A DNA stretch of 64,000 nucleotides from Actinomadura xylanilytica. GTDB lineage: Bacteria > Actinomycetota > Actinomycetes > Streptosporangiales > Streptosporangiaceae. The position numbers and the translations under genes are program-made. Location of the stretch: assembly GCF_030283145.1 (NCBI RefSeq), contig NZ_JASNWE010000003.1:992001-1056000 (forward strand), given 5' to 3'. Every line of letters starts with the position of its first letter. Position 1 is the first letter of the stretch. Below the pieces are notes generated by a model, which ran no database searches, was not told where the DNA came from, and saw nothing but the letters and a program-made list of their open reading frames with translations. This document shows, in pieces, positions 24,116-33,519 of the stretch.

Positions 24116-24739
24116 TCAGCCGGACAGCGCGGCGGCCTCCGCGGCGAGCGCCTCAACCCGGTCCCAGTCACCGGCCTGGACGGCGTCCGCGGGAGTGAGC
24201 CAGGAGCCGCCGACGCAGGCGACGTTCGGCAGCGCCAGGTAGCCGGGCGCGTTGGCGGGGGTGATCCCGCCGGTCGGGCAGAAGCGGATCTGCGGCAGCG
24301 GCCCGTACAGGGACTTCAGCAGGCCGATCCCGCCGGACGCCTCGGCGGGGAAGCACTTCATGACCGTGACGCCGTGCTCCAGCAGCGCCATCGCCTCCGA
24401 GGCGCTCGACACGCCCGGCAGGAACGGCAGGCCGGTCGCCGCCATCCCCTCGCGGAGCGAGGCGGTGCAGCCGGGGCTGACCAGGAAGCGCGCCCCGGCG
24501 GCGGCGGACCGCTGGGCGTCCTCGGGCCGGACGACGGTGCCGGCGCCGACGACCGCGTCCGGAACCTCGGCGGCGATGCGCTCGATCGCCTCCAGCGCGG
24601 CGGAGGTGCGCAGGGTCACCTCGATGGCGGGCAGGCCGCCCGCGACCAGCGCGCGGGCGAGCGGGACGGCGGCGTCCGGGTCGTCGAGGACCACGACGGG
24701 GACGACCGGGGCGAGGGCGAGTACTTCTTCGGCGTTCAT
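24116..24739 (-). CDS. eda: 2-dehydro-3-deoxy-6-phosphogluconate (KDPG/KHG) aldolase
   Basis: This is a 207-residue class I aldolase of the normal length. The Schiff-base Lys is in VMKCFPAEAS near residue 127. The catalytic Glu is in AIEVTLRT, and PGCTASL and RFCPTGGITPANAP form the phosphate and substrate site. It splits KDPG to pyruvate and glyceraldehyde-3-phosphate, the last Entner-Doudoroff step. ATG 24739 overlaps the stop of the shortened glucokinase gene (ATGA), so it is the last gene of edd-glk'-eda. Confidence 0.93.
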   Translation of the reverse strand: MNAEEVLALAPVVPVVVLDDPDAAVPLARALVAGGLPAIEVTLRTSAALEAIERIAAEVPDAVVGAGTVVRPEDAQRSAAAGARFLVSPGCTASLREGMAATGLPFLPGVSSASEAMALLEHGVTVMKCFPAEASGGIGLLKSLYGPLPQIRFCPTGGITPANAPGYLALPNVACVGGSWLTPADAVQAGDWDRVEALAAEAAALSG

Positions 24740-25053
24740 GCGGGCTCCAGTGCGGACGGGCTCTGCGCGAGCCGGACGGTGGCGCCGAGCAGGGCCGGGC
24801 CGGGATGGACGATGAGCGCGGTGGGAACGGCCCGCAGGTAGTCCTCGACGGGCGGCTTCCCCTCGAACCTGCCGCGGAACGCGCTCCCCCGCAGCACGTC
24901 GGCGATGCGGGGCAGGATACCGCCGCCGGGGTGGACGCCGCCGCGGGCACCCGGCGTGACCTCCGCGTTCCCGGCGGACGACCCGAGCAGCGCGGGCCGC
25001 GCGTCGGTGCCGCCGACCTCGGCGACGAGCCCGGGGCGCCCGGGAACGATCAC
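24736..25053 (-). pseudogene. glk: Internally deleted glucokinase (105-codon in-frame remnant)
   Basis: The frame starts at GTG 25053, overlapping the edd stop (GTGA), and ends overlapping the eda start (ATGA). The first 25 residues (VPGRPGLVAEVGGTDARPAL) match the ATP-binding start of proteobacterial-type glucokinases (LVADIGGTNARFAL). From about residue 36 it matches only their C-terminus (GGVHPGGGILPRIADVLRGS ... FEGK, PTALIVHPGPALLG). About 200 residues, including the glucose site and catalytic Asp, are missing, so it cannot be a kinase. The frame and both couplings are intact. It may be a relic that keeps the operon translated, or a small protein with a new role. Confidence 0.7.
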
Positions 25054-26876
25054 GAGAAGACCCCGGCACCGCGCTCGGCGGGGCCGACGGCCGCGCGGAA
25101 CGCGCCGAACAGCTCGCGGCCGGTGCCCGACCAGGCGTCCCGGCCGGCGGCGGCCCCGGCGGGCTCGCGGGCGGCGAACTCCTCGTCCGGGACCAGCACG
25201 TCGAGCAGGCCCTTGCCCGCGTCGAGCCGGATGACGTCGCCGTCGCGGACGCGGGCCAGCGGGCCTCCGGCGGCGGCCTCCGGCGAGACGTGGATGGCGG
25301 CGGGCACGGCGCCGGACGCCCCGGACATCCGCCCGTCGGTCACCAGCGCGACCCGGTGCCCCCGGTCTTGCAGGACCGACAGGGGCGGGGTGAGGCGGTG
25401 CAACTCGGGCATGCCGTTCGCCCGCGGCCCCTGGTAGCGGACGACCGCGACCACGTCGCGGTCGAGCTCCCCGGCCGCGAACGCCTCCTGCAAGGCCTCC
25501 TGCGACTCGAACACGCGCGCCGGGGCCTCGACCGTGCGGTGCTCCTCCCGCACGGCCGACACCTTCATCACGGCGCGGCCCAGGTTGCCGCGGACCGTGT
25601 GCAGCCCGCCGTGGGTGTCGAACGGCTCCTCCACCGGGCGCAGCACCCCGAGGTCGCCGGACTCCGGCGCGACGGGCCGCCACCCGATCCCGCCGCCGGT
25701 GAGCTCCGGGGTCTGACGGTAGGCGTTCAGGTCGTCCCCGCCGACGGTGCGGGCGTCGCCGTGCAGGAGCCCGGCGTCGAGCAGCTCGCCGATGAGGAAC
25801 GCGGTGCCGCCCGCGGCGTGGAAGTGGTTCACGTCGGCGGTGCCGTTGGGGTAGAGGCGGGTGAGCAGCGGCGTGACGTCCGACAGCTCGTCGAAGTCGT
25901 CCCAGGTCAGCTCGAGGCCCGCGGCGGCGGCCATGGCGACCAGGTGCAGGGTGTGGTTGGTGGACCCGCCGGTGGCCAGCAGCGCGACGACGCCGTTGAC
26001 GAACGCCCGCTCGTCCAGCATCTCCCCGATCGGGGTGTACCCCGCGCCGCTCAGGTCGGTCAGTTCGAGGACCCGGCGGCCGGCCGCGTCGGTGAGCGCG
26101 TCGCGCAGCCCGGTGCCCGGCGGGACGAAGCTCGCGCCGGGCAGGTGCAGGCCCATGACCTCCATGAGGAGCTGGTTGGAGTTGGCGGTGCCGTAGAACG
26201 TGCAGGTGCCCGCCGAGTGGTACGAGGCGGCCTCGGCGGCGAGCAGCTCGTCGCGGCCGATCTCGCCCGCCGCGAACCGCTTGCGGACCTTGGCCTTCTC
26301 CCCGTTGGGCAGCCCGGAGGCCATCGGCCCGGCCGGGACCAGGATGGCCGGCAGGTGCCCGAACGACAGCGCGCCGATCACCAGTCCCGGGACGATCTTG
26401 TCGCACACGCCGAGCAGCAGCGCCCCGTCGAACATGTCGTGCGACAGCGCGACCGCCGTCGCCATCGCGACCACGTCCCGGCTGAACAGCGACAGCTCCA
26501 TCCCGGCGCGGCCCTGGGTGATGCCGTCGCACATGGCGGGCACGCCGCCGGCGAACTGGGCGGTGCCGCCCGCCGCCGCGATGGCCGCCTTCAGCCGGTC
26601 CGGGTAGTCCTTGAGCGGCTGGTGCGCCGACAGCATGTCGTTGTAGGCGGACACGATCGCGATGTTGGCCGTGGCGCTGCCCCTGAGCTGGAGTTTCTCG
26701 GTGGGGCCGCAGGCGGCGAAGCCGTGCGCGAGGTTGGCGCAGCCGAGGCCGCCGCGGGCGGGGCCGGCGGTCCGCGCGTCCCGGACGCGGCTCAGGTACG
26801 CGGCGCGGCGGTCCGCGCTGCGCTCGGCGACGCGCTCGGTCACGCGCGCCACGGCGGGGTGCGGGGAGATGGTCAT
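25050..26876 (-). CDS. edd: Phosphogluconate dehydratase
   Basis: This is a 608-residue member of the IlvD/Edd family. Iron-sulfur ligand motifs are VPAMCDGITQGRAGMEL and LLLGVCDKIVPGLVIG. The C-terminal VTDGRMSGASGAVPAAIHVS is the family signature. It dehydrates 6-phosphogluconate to KDPG. ATG 26876 opens the operon edd-glk'-eda, divergent from a ROK regulator whose putative operator lies at 26960-26989. The sequence is full length with no missing motif. Confidence 0.93.
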   Translation of the reverse strand: MTISPHPAVARVTERVAERSADRRAAYLSRVRDARTAGPARGGLGCANLAHGFAACGPTEKLQLRGSATANIAIVSAYNDMLSAHQPLKDYPDRLKAAIAAAGGTAQFAGGVPAMCDGITQGRAGMELSLFSRDVVAMATAVALSHDMFDGALLLGVCDKIVPGLVIGALSFGHLPAILVPAGPMASGLPNGEKAKVRKRFAAGEIGRDELLAAEAASYHSAGTCTFYGTANSNQLLMEVMGLHLPGASFVPPGTGLRDALTDAAGRRVLELTDLSGAGYTPIGEMLDERAFVNGVVALLATGGSTNHTLHLVAMAAAAGLELTWDDFDELSDVTPLLTRLYPNGTADVNHFHAAGGTAFLIGELLDAGLLHGDARTVGGDDLNAYRQTPELTGGGIGWRPVAPESGDLGVLRPVEEPFDTHGGLHTVRGNLGRAVMKVSAVREEHRTVEAPARVFESQEALQEAFAAGELDRDVVAVVRYQGPRANGMPELHRLTPPLSVLQDRGHRVALVTDGRMSGASGAVPAAIHVSPEAAAGGPLARVRDGDVIRLDAGKGLLDVLVPDEEFAAREPAGAAAGRDAWSGTGRELFGAFRAAVGPAERGAGVFS

Positions 26877-26959
26877 CGGAACGCTCCAGACCGGGGAGGA
26901 CGACAGAACGGAGAGGACGAAGCGGGCAGGCTATCGCGACATCGGCAAGCGCGACTCTC

Positions 26960-26989
26960 CTACTTATGAACTTTGAGTTACTAAAGTAG
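26960..26989. promoter_or_regulatory. Probable ROK-type operator, copy A
   Basis: CTACTTATGAA (26960-26970) and TTACTAAAGTAG (26978-26989) form an interrupted dyad (CTACTT/AAGTAG arms) in the AT-rich gap between edd and the ROK gene. Nearly the same half-sites recur at 61393-61421 beside the second ROK gene. It is the likely binding site of the adjacent regulator. Confidence 0.65.
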
Positions 26990-27040
26990 GGGGGTTACAC
27001 CAAATCGACGTACTTAAGCATCGCATGCTTGACTTGCGGG

Positions 27041-28165
27041 ATGCCACGCCGCCCCAGCACCCGCCCGTCCACCAGCGGCGATGTGCTGCGCCTCATCCGC
27101 GAGGACGGCGTCGCCACCCGCGCCGACCTCGGCCGGATCACCGGGCTGTCGCGTCCCGCCGTCGCGGCCCGGGTCACCGAGCTCGTCGCGCGCGGCCTGG
27201 TGACCGAACGCGCCGACGGCCCGTCCACCGGGGGCCGCCCCCCGGCCCGGCTGGCGTTCAACGCCGGCGGCGGCGCCGTCCTGGTCGCCAACCTCGGGCA
27301 GTCGCGCGGCCAGGTCGCCGTCAGCGACCTGGCCGGCACCCTCCTCGCCCACGCCGACGCGCCGCCCGCCGGCGCCTCCACCGGCCGGACGCTCCCCCGT
27401 CTGCTGGACCGGTGGGCCGAGCTGCTGGAGTCGGCCGGCATCGACCCCGGCACGGTCCGCGGCGCCGGCCTCGGTGTGCCCAACGCCGTCGAGCACGCCC
27501 CCGGCCGGTGGGACGGCGTGGAGATCGGCCCGCCGATCACCGCCCGCTTCGGCGTCCCCGCCTACCTCGACAACGAGGTCAACGCCGCCGCGCTCGGCGA
27601 GCACCAGGCCCACCCCGGCGTCGACGACCTGATGTTCGTGAAGGTCTCCACCGGGATCGGCGCGGGCCTGATCGCGGGCGGCCGGATCCAGCGCGGCGCG
27701 CTCGGCGCCGCCGGCGAGATCGGCCACGTCCCCGTCCGCGACGGGGGCGGCACCCCGTGCCGCTGCGGCAACCTCGACTGCGTCGAGGCGATCGCGGGCA
27801 GCGCCGCGCTGCTGGCCCGGTCGCCCGCGGACGATCTGCCCGGCCTCGCCGCCCTCACCCGCGCGGGCGACGCCGCCACCGTCGCCCTCGTCCGGGACGC
27901 GGGGCGCCGCATCGGCGAGGTCGTCGCCACCGCCGTCAACCTGCTCAACCCCGCCGTGGTCGTCCTCGGCGGCGACCTCACCGCCGGCGAGCCGCTGATC
28001 GCGGGCGTCCGCGAGGTCGTCTACCGGCGCTCCACCGCCCTGGCCACCCGCAGCCTGCGGATCGAGCCGAGCCGGCTCGGCGAGTCGGCCGGCCTCACCG
28101 GCTGCGCCGCCATGGTCCTGGACCAGATCCTCGCCCCCGAGGCCATCGACGCGTCCCCGATCTAG
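27041..28165 (+). CDS. ROK family transcriptional regulator
   Basis: This is a 374-residue protein from ATG 27041; TTG 27029 is an alternative. Residues 14-60 are a winged helix (DVLRLIREDGVATRADLGRI, LSRPAVAARVTELVARGLV). The rest is the ROK sugar-kinase fold with GIGAGLIAGG, GEIGHVPV and the zinc motif CRCGNLDCVEA at about 242-252. The operator in its divergent promoter and its place beside edd suggest it represses the Entner-Doudoroff operon in response to a sugar or sugar phosphate. Its TAG stop lies inside the CTAG target duplication of a MITE-like insert. Confidence 0.88.
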   Translation: MPRRPSTRPSTSGDVLRLIREDGVATRADLGRITGLSRPAVAARVTELVARGLVTERADGPSTGGRPPARLAFNAGGGAVLVANLGQSRGQVAVSDLAGTLLAHADAPPAGASTGRTLPRLLDRWAELLESAGIDPGTVRGAGLGVPNAVEHAPGRWDGVEIGPPITARFGVPAYLDNEVNAAALGEHQAHPGVDDLMFVKVSTGIGAGLIAGGRIQRGALGAAGEIGHVPVRDGGGTPCRCGNLDCVEAIAGSAALLARSPADDLPGLAALTRAGDAATVALVRDAGRRIGEVVATAVNLLNPAVVVLGGDLTAGEPLIAGVREVVYRRSTALATRSLRIEPSRLGESAGLTGCAAMVLDQILAPEAIDASPI

Positions 28166-28335
28166 GGCCTGTCTCAAAGCGCCTCGGCCGCCGCGCGAGC
28201 GCGTTACCTGGCCGGTGGGGCGAAGCCGGAGGCGAGCCCCACCGGCCAGATCGCGAAGCGATGCAGCGCTCGCCCAAGCACGGTCGGCGTCCGAGCCGCC
28301 AGGCGAGGACACCGGGCCGGGCTTTGAAACACAGC

Positions 28336-28339
<4 letters not shown>
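28162..28339. mobile_element. MITE-like insertion with CTAG target duplications
   Basis: CTAG at 28162-28165 and 28336-28339 flank a 170-base non-coding insert. Its ends are imperfect inverted repeats: GGCCTGTCTCAAAGC on the left and GGCTGTGTTTCAAAGC read inward from the right. Inside, 28208-28221 and 28236-28249 are perfect 14-base arms (CTGGCCGGTGGGGC and its complement) forming a strong hairpin. No ORF is present. The stop codons of the ROK gene and of the ABC-F gene both lie in the flanking CTAG copies. The end sequence suggests a derivative of an IS5-like element (inference). Confidence 0.7.
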
Positions 28340-29982
<1,643 letters not shown>

Positions 29983-30102
29983 CCCCGAACGCTATCCGTC
30001 CCGGATGGGCGGTGCCCCCGCCGGCGCCGGCGGGCCCGTGGTCGGGGCGGTGGCGATCGTCCAGGAGACTTGTGGGTCAGGGTGGGGTTAAGTCCACCCC
30101 AT

Positions 30103-30146
30103 GCACTGGGCTCAGCCTTCCGTGGGACGCGGGCTGGGCCCAGTGC
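30103..30146. repeat. Inverted repeat in the leader of the PAP2 gene
   Basis: GCACTGGGCTCAGCC (30103-30117) and GGCTGGGCCCAGTGC (30132-30146) pair at 14 of 15 positions around a 14-base loop. A smaller GGTGG/CCACC dyad lies just before it. It is a leader hairpin or regulator site in the divergent gap. Confidence 0.5.
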
Positions 30147-30211
30147 GCGGAGGGACGGGGGCGCTCAGGCTGGTGTTCGCCGGATCGGGAGCGACGGACG
30201 CGGAGGACGGG

Positions 30212-31078
30212 ATGGCGAACGGGGTGCTCCGCTTGCGCGGGGCGAACGGAGTGCTGCGGTCGGCGCGGCCACTGGCGTTCGAGGTGGCGTCGCTGCTGAT
30301 TCTCTTCGCCGCCTACAAGTGGGGGCGGACGCTGGTCGAGGGCGGCGTCGGGGACGCGATGGCGAACGCGTCCCGGCTGTGGGATCTGGAGCGGGCGGCG
30401 CGGCTGCCCGGCGAGGGCGCGTTGCAGAGCTGGGTGCTGGGCTGGGATCACGCGGCGCTCCTGGCGAACCTCTACTACGTGGGGGTGCACTTCCCGGGGA
30501 CGGCGCTGCTGCTCATCTGGCTGTACACGCGGCATCGCGACGCCTACCGGCGGGTGCGGACGGAGCTGGTGGTGCTCACCGCGGCGGGGCTGGGCGTGCA
30601 GATGCTGTTCCCGCTCGCGCCGCCCCGGCTGGCGGGGCTGGGCATGGTCGACACCATGCAGACCGTGGGTCCGTCGGCGTATCCGCAGGTGGCCGATGGG
30701 ATCGCCAACCAGTACGCGGCGATGCCGTCGCTGCACATCGGCTGGGCGCTGCTGGTCGCGGTGACGGTGCTGCGGGTGTCGCGGAGCCGCTGGCGCTGGG
30801 CCGTCGCCCTGCACGCCCCGGTCACCGTGCTCGTCGTGGTCGTCACCGCCAACCACTACTGGCTGGACGGCCTGGTCGCCGCGGTCCTCTTCGGGTTCGC
30901 GGCGGCGCTCACCGCCATCGTCGTCCGGCGGCCTGCGGGGGCCCGCCCGGCGATGGTGGCGGCGACGGTCACGGTGCCGGTGGCGCGGCCCGTGGCCGCC
31001 CCGCTGGTCCCGGCGCCGCGGGAGGCGCCGGCGGAGCCTGAGGCGGCCCGGGTGCCGGTGCTCACGCCTTCGCGCTGA
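30212..31078 (+). CDS. PAP2 superfamily membrane protein (inositol phosphotransferase-like)
   Basis: This 288-residue protein starts at ATG 30212 with GGAGG 5 bases upstream. It has about six membrane segments and the PAP2 motifs PLAPPRLAG, AAMPSLHIGWALLV and VVTANHYWLDGLVA, whose His/Asp residues form the phosphatase-type active site. The Aur1-like layout matches the N-terminal half of the fusion protein at 17990-20005, so the two are paralogous domains. The C-terminal 45 residues are Pro/Ala-rich. The substrate is likely a lipid phosphate. It stands just before the creatininase-family gene. Confidence 0.82.
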   Translation: MANGVLRLRGANGVLRSARPLAFEVASLLILFAAYKWGRTLVEGGVGDAMANASRLWDLERAARLPGEGALQSWVLGWDHAALLANLYYVGVHFPGTALLLIWLYTRHRDAYRRVRTELVVLTAAGLGVQMLFPLAPPRLAGLGMVDTMQTVGPSAYPQVADGIANQYAAMPSLHIGWALLVAVTVLRVSRSRWRWAVALHAPVTVLVVVVTANHYWLDGLVAAVLFGFAAALTAIVVRRPAGARPAMVAATVTVPVARPVAAPLVPAPREAPAEPEAARVPVLTPSR

Positions 31079-31115
31079 AAGAGTGGCGCCGTGCGCGGAC
31101 GGGCAGGGACAGGGC

Positions 31116-31823
31116 ATGGACGACGGGTACCTGCTGCCGATGGGCACCACCGCCGACGAGCGCGGGCACCGGGTGGCCCTGCTGCCCGTCGGCAGCTTCG
31201 AGCAGCACGGGCCGTTCCTCCCGCTGGCGACCGACACCGTCATCGCCTGCACCATCGCGCGGGAGATCGCGGCCGTCCATCCGGTCCGGGTGCTGCCGCC
31301 GGTGACGGTCTCCTGCTCGCATGAGCACGCGGCCTGGCCCGGGACGGTGAGCATCTCGGCGCGGACGCTCGACGCGATCGTGCGGGACATCGCCGGTTCG
31401 GTCGCCCCGGCCGGGCTCGTCCTGGTCAACGGGCACGGCGGGAACTACGTGCTGGGCAACGTCGTGCAGGAGGCCGGTGGCGGCATGGCGCTCTTCCCCG
31501 GCGTCCAGGACTGGGACGCGGCGCTGGGCGCGGCGGGCGTCCAGACCCCGGCCGACAGCGACATGCACGCCGGGGAGCTGGAGACGTCCATCCTGCTGCA
31601 CGCCCATCCGGCGCTGGTGAGGCCCGGGTACGAGTCGGCCGACCATCTGGCGGACGACCGCCGGCACCTGCTCACGCTCGGGCTCGCGCCGTACACCGGG
31701 TCGGGCGTCGTCGGCCGGCCGTCGCTCGCCTCGGCCCGCAAGGGCCGGGACCTCCTCGCGGAGCTGGTCGCGTCGTTCGGCGGGCTCCTGGCCGTCCTGG
31801 ACGGGGCGGCGCCCGGCCGGTAG
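31116..31823 (+). CDS. Creatininase family protein
   Basis: This 235-residue metal-dependent amidohydrolase is taken from ATG 31116; GTG 31083 is an alternative. The motifs are LLPVGSFEQHGPFLPLATDT, VNGHGGN and DMHAGELETS, which carry the Glu, His and Asp metal ligands. The family includes creatininase, MftE and the archaeal FAPy-type deformylase ArfB, which works directly after a GTP cyclohydrolase. Here the gene converges on a GTP cyclohydrolase II gene only 14 bases away, so a deformylase- or amidase-like role in a pterin/flavin-type side path is worth considering. That role is inference. Confidence 0.8.
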   Translation: MDDGYLLPMGTTADERGHRVALLPVGSFEQHGPFLPLATDTVIACTIAREIAAVHPVRVLPPVTVSCSHEHAAWPGTVSISARTLDAIVRDIAGSVAPAGLVLVNGHGGNYVLGNVVQEAGGGMALFPGVQDWDAALGAAGVQTPADSDMHAGELETSILLHAHPALVRPGYESADHLADDRRHLLTLGLAPYTGSGVVGRPSLASARKGRDLLAELVASFGGLLAVLDGAAPGR

Positions 31824-31837
31824 CGCGGCCGGCGGGG

Positions 31838-32476
31838 TCATCCGTTCGCGCCGTCGAGGTGGCCGAGATGGGGCAGGTCGTGCCCGAGCCGGTCGCGCTT
31901 GGCGAGCAGGTAGCGGGCGTTGTCGTCGGTGGCCGGGACGAGGAGCGGGACCCGTTCGGCCACGTCGATCCCGTGCGAGCGGAGCGCGCTGACCTTGTCC
32001 GGGTTGTTCGACAGCAGCCGCACCGACCGGACGCCGAGGTAGGCCAGGACGCGGGCGGCCGGGCCGTAGTCCCGGACGTCCACGGGCAGGCCGAGCGCGG
32101 TGGCCGAGTCGACGGTGTCGAGTCCCTGCTCGTCCTGGAGGATGTGCGAGCGGACCTTGGCCACCAGGCCGATCCCGCGCCCCTCGTGCCCGCGCAGGTA
32201 CACCAGGACGCCGCCGCCCGCGTCGACGATGGCGTCCAGGGAGGCGCCGAGCTGGTCGCCGCACTCGCAGCGCGTCGCGGCGAACACGTCGCCGGTGAGG
32301 CACTCGGAGTGCATCCGGACCAGCACGCCCTCGCGCGCCCTCGCCTCGCCCATGACGAGGGCGAGATGCTCCTGCCCGTCCGTCCGGTCCCGGAACGCGA
32401 CCGCCCGGAAGGTGCCGCGGCGGGTGACCAGATCGGCCTCCGCGACGTCGTCGTGAGCCATGCCCCGATCGCGCAT
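31838..32476 (-). CDS. ribA: GTP cyclohydrolase II
   Basis: This is a 212-residue protein from ATG 32476, preceded by GAGGGGGG. A longer in-frame start at 32653, overlapping the previous stop, would add a Pro/Arg-rich tail. Zinc cysteines are at 59, 70 and 72 (ECLTGDVFAATRCECGDQL), with the exact spacing of E. coli RibA. LRGHEGRGIGL and the substrate-site Arg/Tyr segments follow. It opens GTP to 2,5-diamino-6-ribosylamino-pyrimidinone phosphate and formate. It is a stand-alone cyclohydrolase without the RibB half and is not in a rib operon, which suggests a side pathway rather than core riboflavin synthesis. Confidence 0.92.
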   Translation of the reverse strand: MRDRGMAHDDVAEADLVTRRGTFRAVAFRDRTDGQEHLALVMGEARAREGVLVRMHSECLTGDVFAATRCECGDQLGASLDAIVDAGGGVLVYLRGHEGRGIGLVAKVRSHILQDEQGLDTVDSATALGLPVDVRDYGPAARVLAYLGVRSVRLLSNNPDKVSALRSHGIDVAERVPLLVPATDDNARYLLAKRDRLGHDLPHLGHLDGANG

Positions 32477-32649
32477 CGTCCCCCCTCTTCCCCGCGCGCC
32501 TCGGGCGTGCGGGCCGTCCGTCCCCCTGGTACGCGCGGTCGCGCCGGACGGCAGGGGATTCCTTCCCCGCACCCGGTGCCGGAATCGAAGCGGGGCCGCG
32601 GGATGGGGGTGGTCGGCGTCCAGCCGCTCGGCCATGCCGTCGGGAGGTC

Positions 32650-33330
32650 TCATCGGTCGGCGCTCCTTCGCCGGACGCAGTACAGCAGGTCTTCGACACG
32701 GGTCCGGTCGGGCTCGGCCGGCAGCGGGCTGCGGGCCAGGGCCTCGTTCATCCCGGTGGTCAGCACGCCGCGCCAGGCGTCGACCTCGTCCCAGCCGACC
32801 TCGCCGCGGCGGACGGCGAGCAGGCGGTCGCGCTCGTCGCCGACGTCGAGCTTCGGGACGCCGTGCTCGACCAGGTGCCGGCCGCTGATCAGCAGCCGCA
32901 GCAGGTGCATCGCGTGCTTCCAGCGGGGCGCGCCCTGGTTGCGCACGTCGCCCTCGAGCTTGCGGAACTGGCCGTCGGCGTAGCGCAGGAACGTGCGGTG
33001 CGCGTGCCGGGACAGGAAGGCCGTGCGGATGGACAGCAGTTCCTCGCCGTCCGGCGTCACCCGCTCGACGAGCGGCGACCACAGGCACTCCACGACGGTC
33101 GGGTTGGCGGCCAGCGCGAGCTGGAGGAAGCGCTCGAGCTCCCAGGAGAACTGCTCGGGCAGCGGCCCGTCCAGATGCGTGGGCGGCTTGTCGAAACGCC
33201 AGTACAGCGCGGTCGGGGCGGCGAAGACGCCGCGGCGGTCGACGTCACTGCCGCCGGTCGCCAGCCCGTAGGCGCGCGAGCCGACGACGACCGACAGGAT
33301 CGTGTGCTCGCGGACGAGGTCGAGGGTCAC
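32650..33330 (-). CDS. RlaP-like predicted nucleotidyltransferase
   Basis: This is a 226-residue protein from GTG 33330. The N-terminal motif VVVGSRAYGLATGGSDVDRRGVF is the polymerase-beta-type nucleotidyltransferase core (GSxxxG...SDxD). A helical C-terminal domain follows (RKLEGDVRNQGAPRWKHAMH, LLRLLISG). This matches the DNA polymerase beta superfamily group PF10127. It is the upstream gene of the ribA-type gene and would be co-transcribed with it. The target of nucleotide transfer is unknown. Confidence 0.82.
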   Translation of the reverse strand: MTLDLVREHTILSVVVGSRAYGLATGGSDVDRRGVFAAPTALYWRFDKPPTHLDGPLPEQFSWELERFLQLALAANPTVVECLWSPLVERVTPDGEELLSIRTAFLSRHAHRTFLRYADGQFRKLEGDVRNQGAPRWKHAMHLLRLLISGRHLVEHGVPKLDVGDERDRLLAVRRGEVGWDEVDAWRGVLTTGMNEALARSPLPAEPDRTRVEDLLYCVRRRSADR

Positions 33331-33399
33331 GGGAGCAGCCTGACGCAGCGGGCGCCCGGAGGCCACTCCTTTCGCGGCCGATGACGGCGGGACGCGGAC

Positions 33400-33445
33400 T
33401 TGCTGAAACTTTCTGCAAACCATTTACGATCCTGCAACTCGTTGC
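33400..33445. promoter_or_regulatory. LacI-type operators before the alpha-glucoside operon
   Basis: A 19-base near-perfect palindrome, TTGCTGAAACTTTCTGCAA, lies at 33400-33418. A second, GCAACTCGTTGC, lies at 33434-33445. The TTGC...GCAA half-sites with GAAA/TTTC resemble actinobacterial MalR/AglR-type LacI operators. The LacI protein encoded at the end of the operon (38440) is the likely ligand. Confidence 0.65.
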
Positions 33446-33519
33446 TACCGTCGCCGCACCACCCCCCACATCGGTACATGCGGGACACCTTCCCCGGGGC
33501 GTTCCGCGAAGGAGGTCCC

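Noticed and set aside
28208..28249. Simple terminator for the ROK gene
   Set aside because: The hairpin is internal to a CTAG-flanked insert with terminal inverted repeats, so a MITE explains it better; it may still end transcripts.
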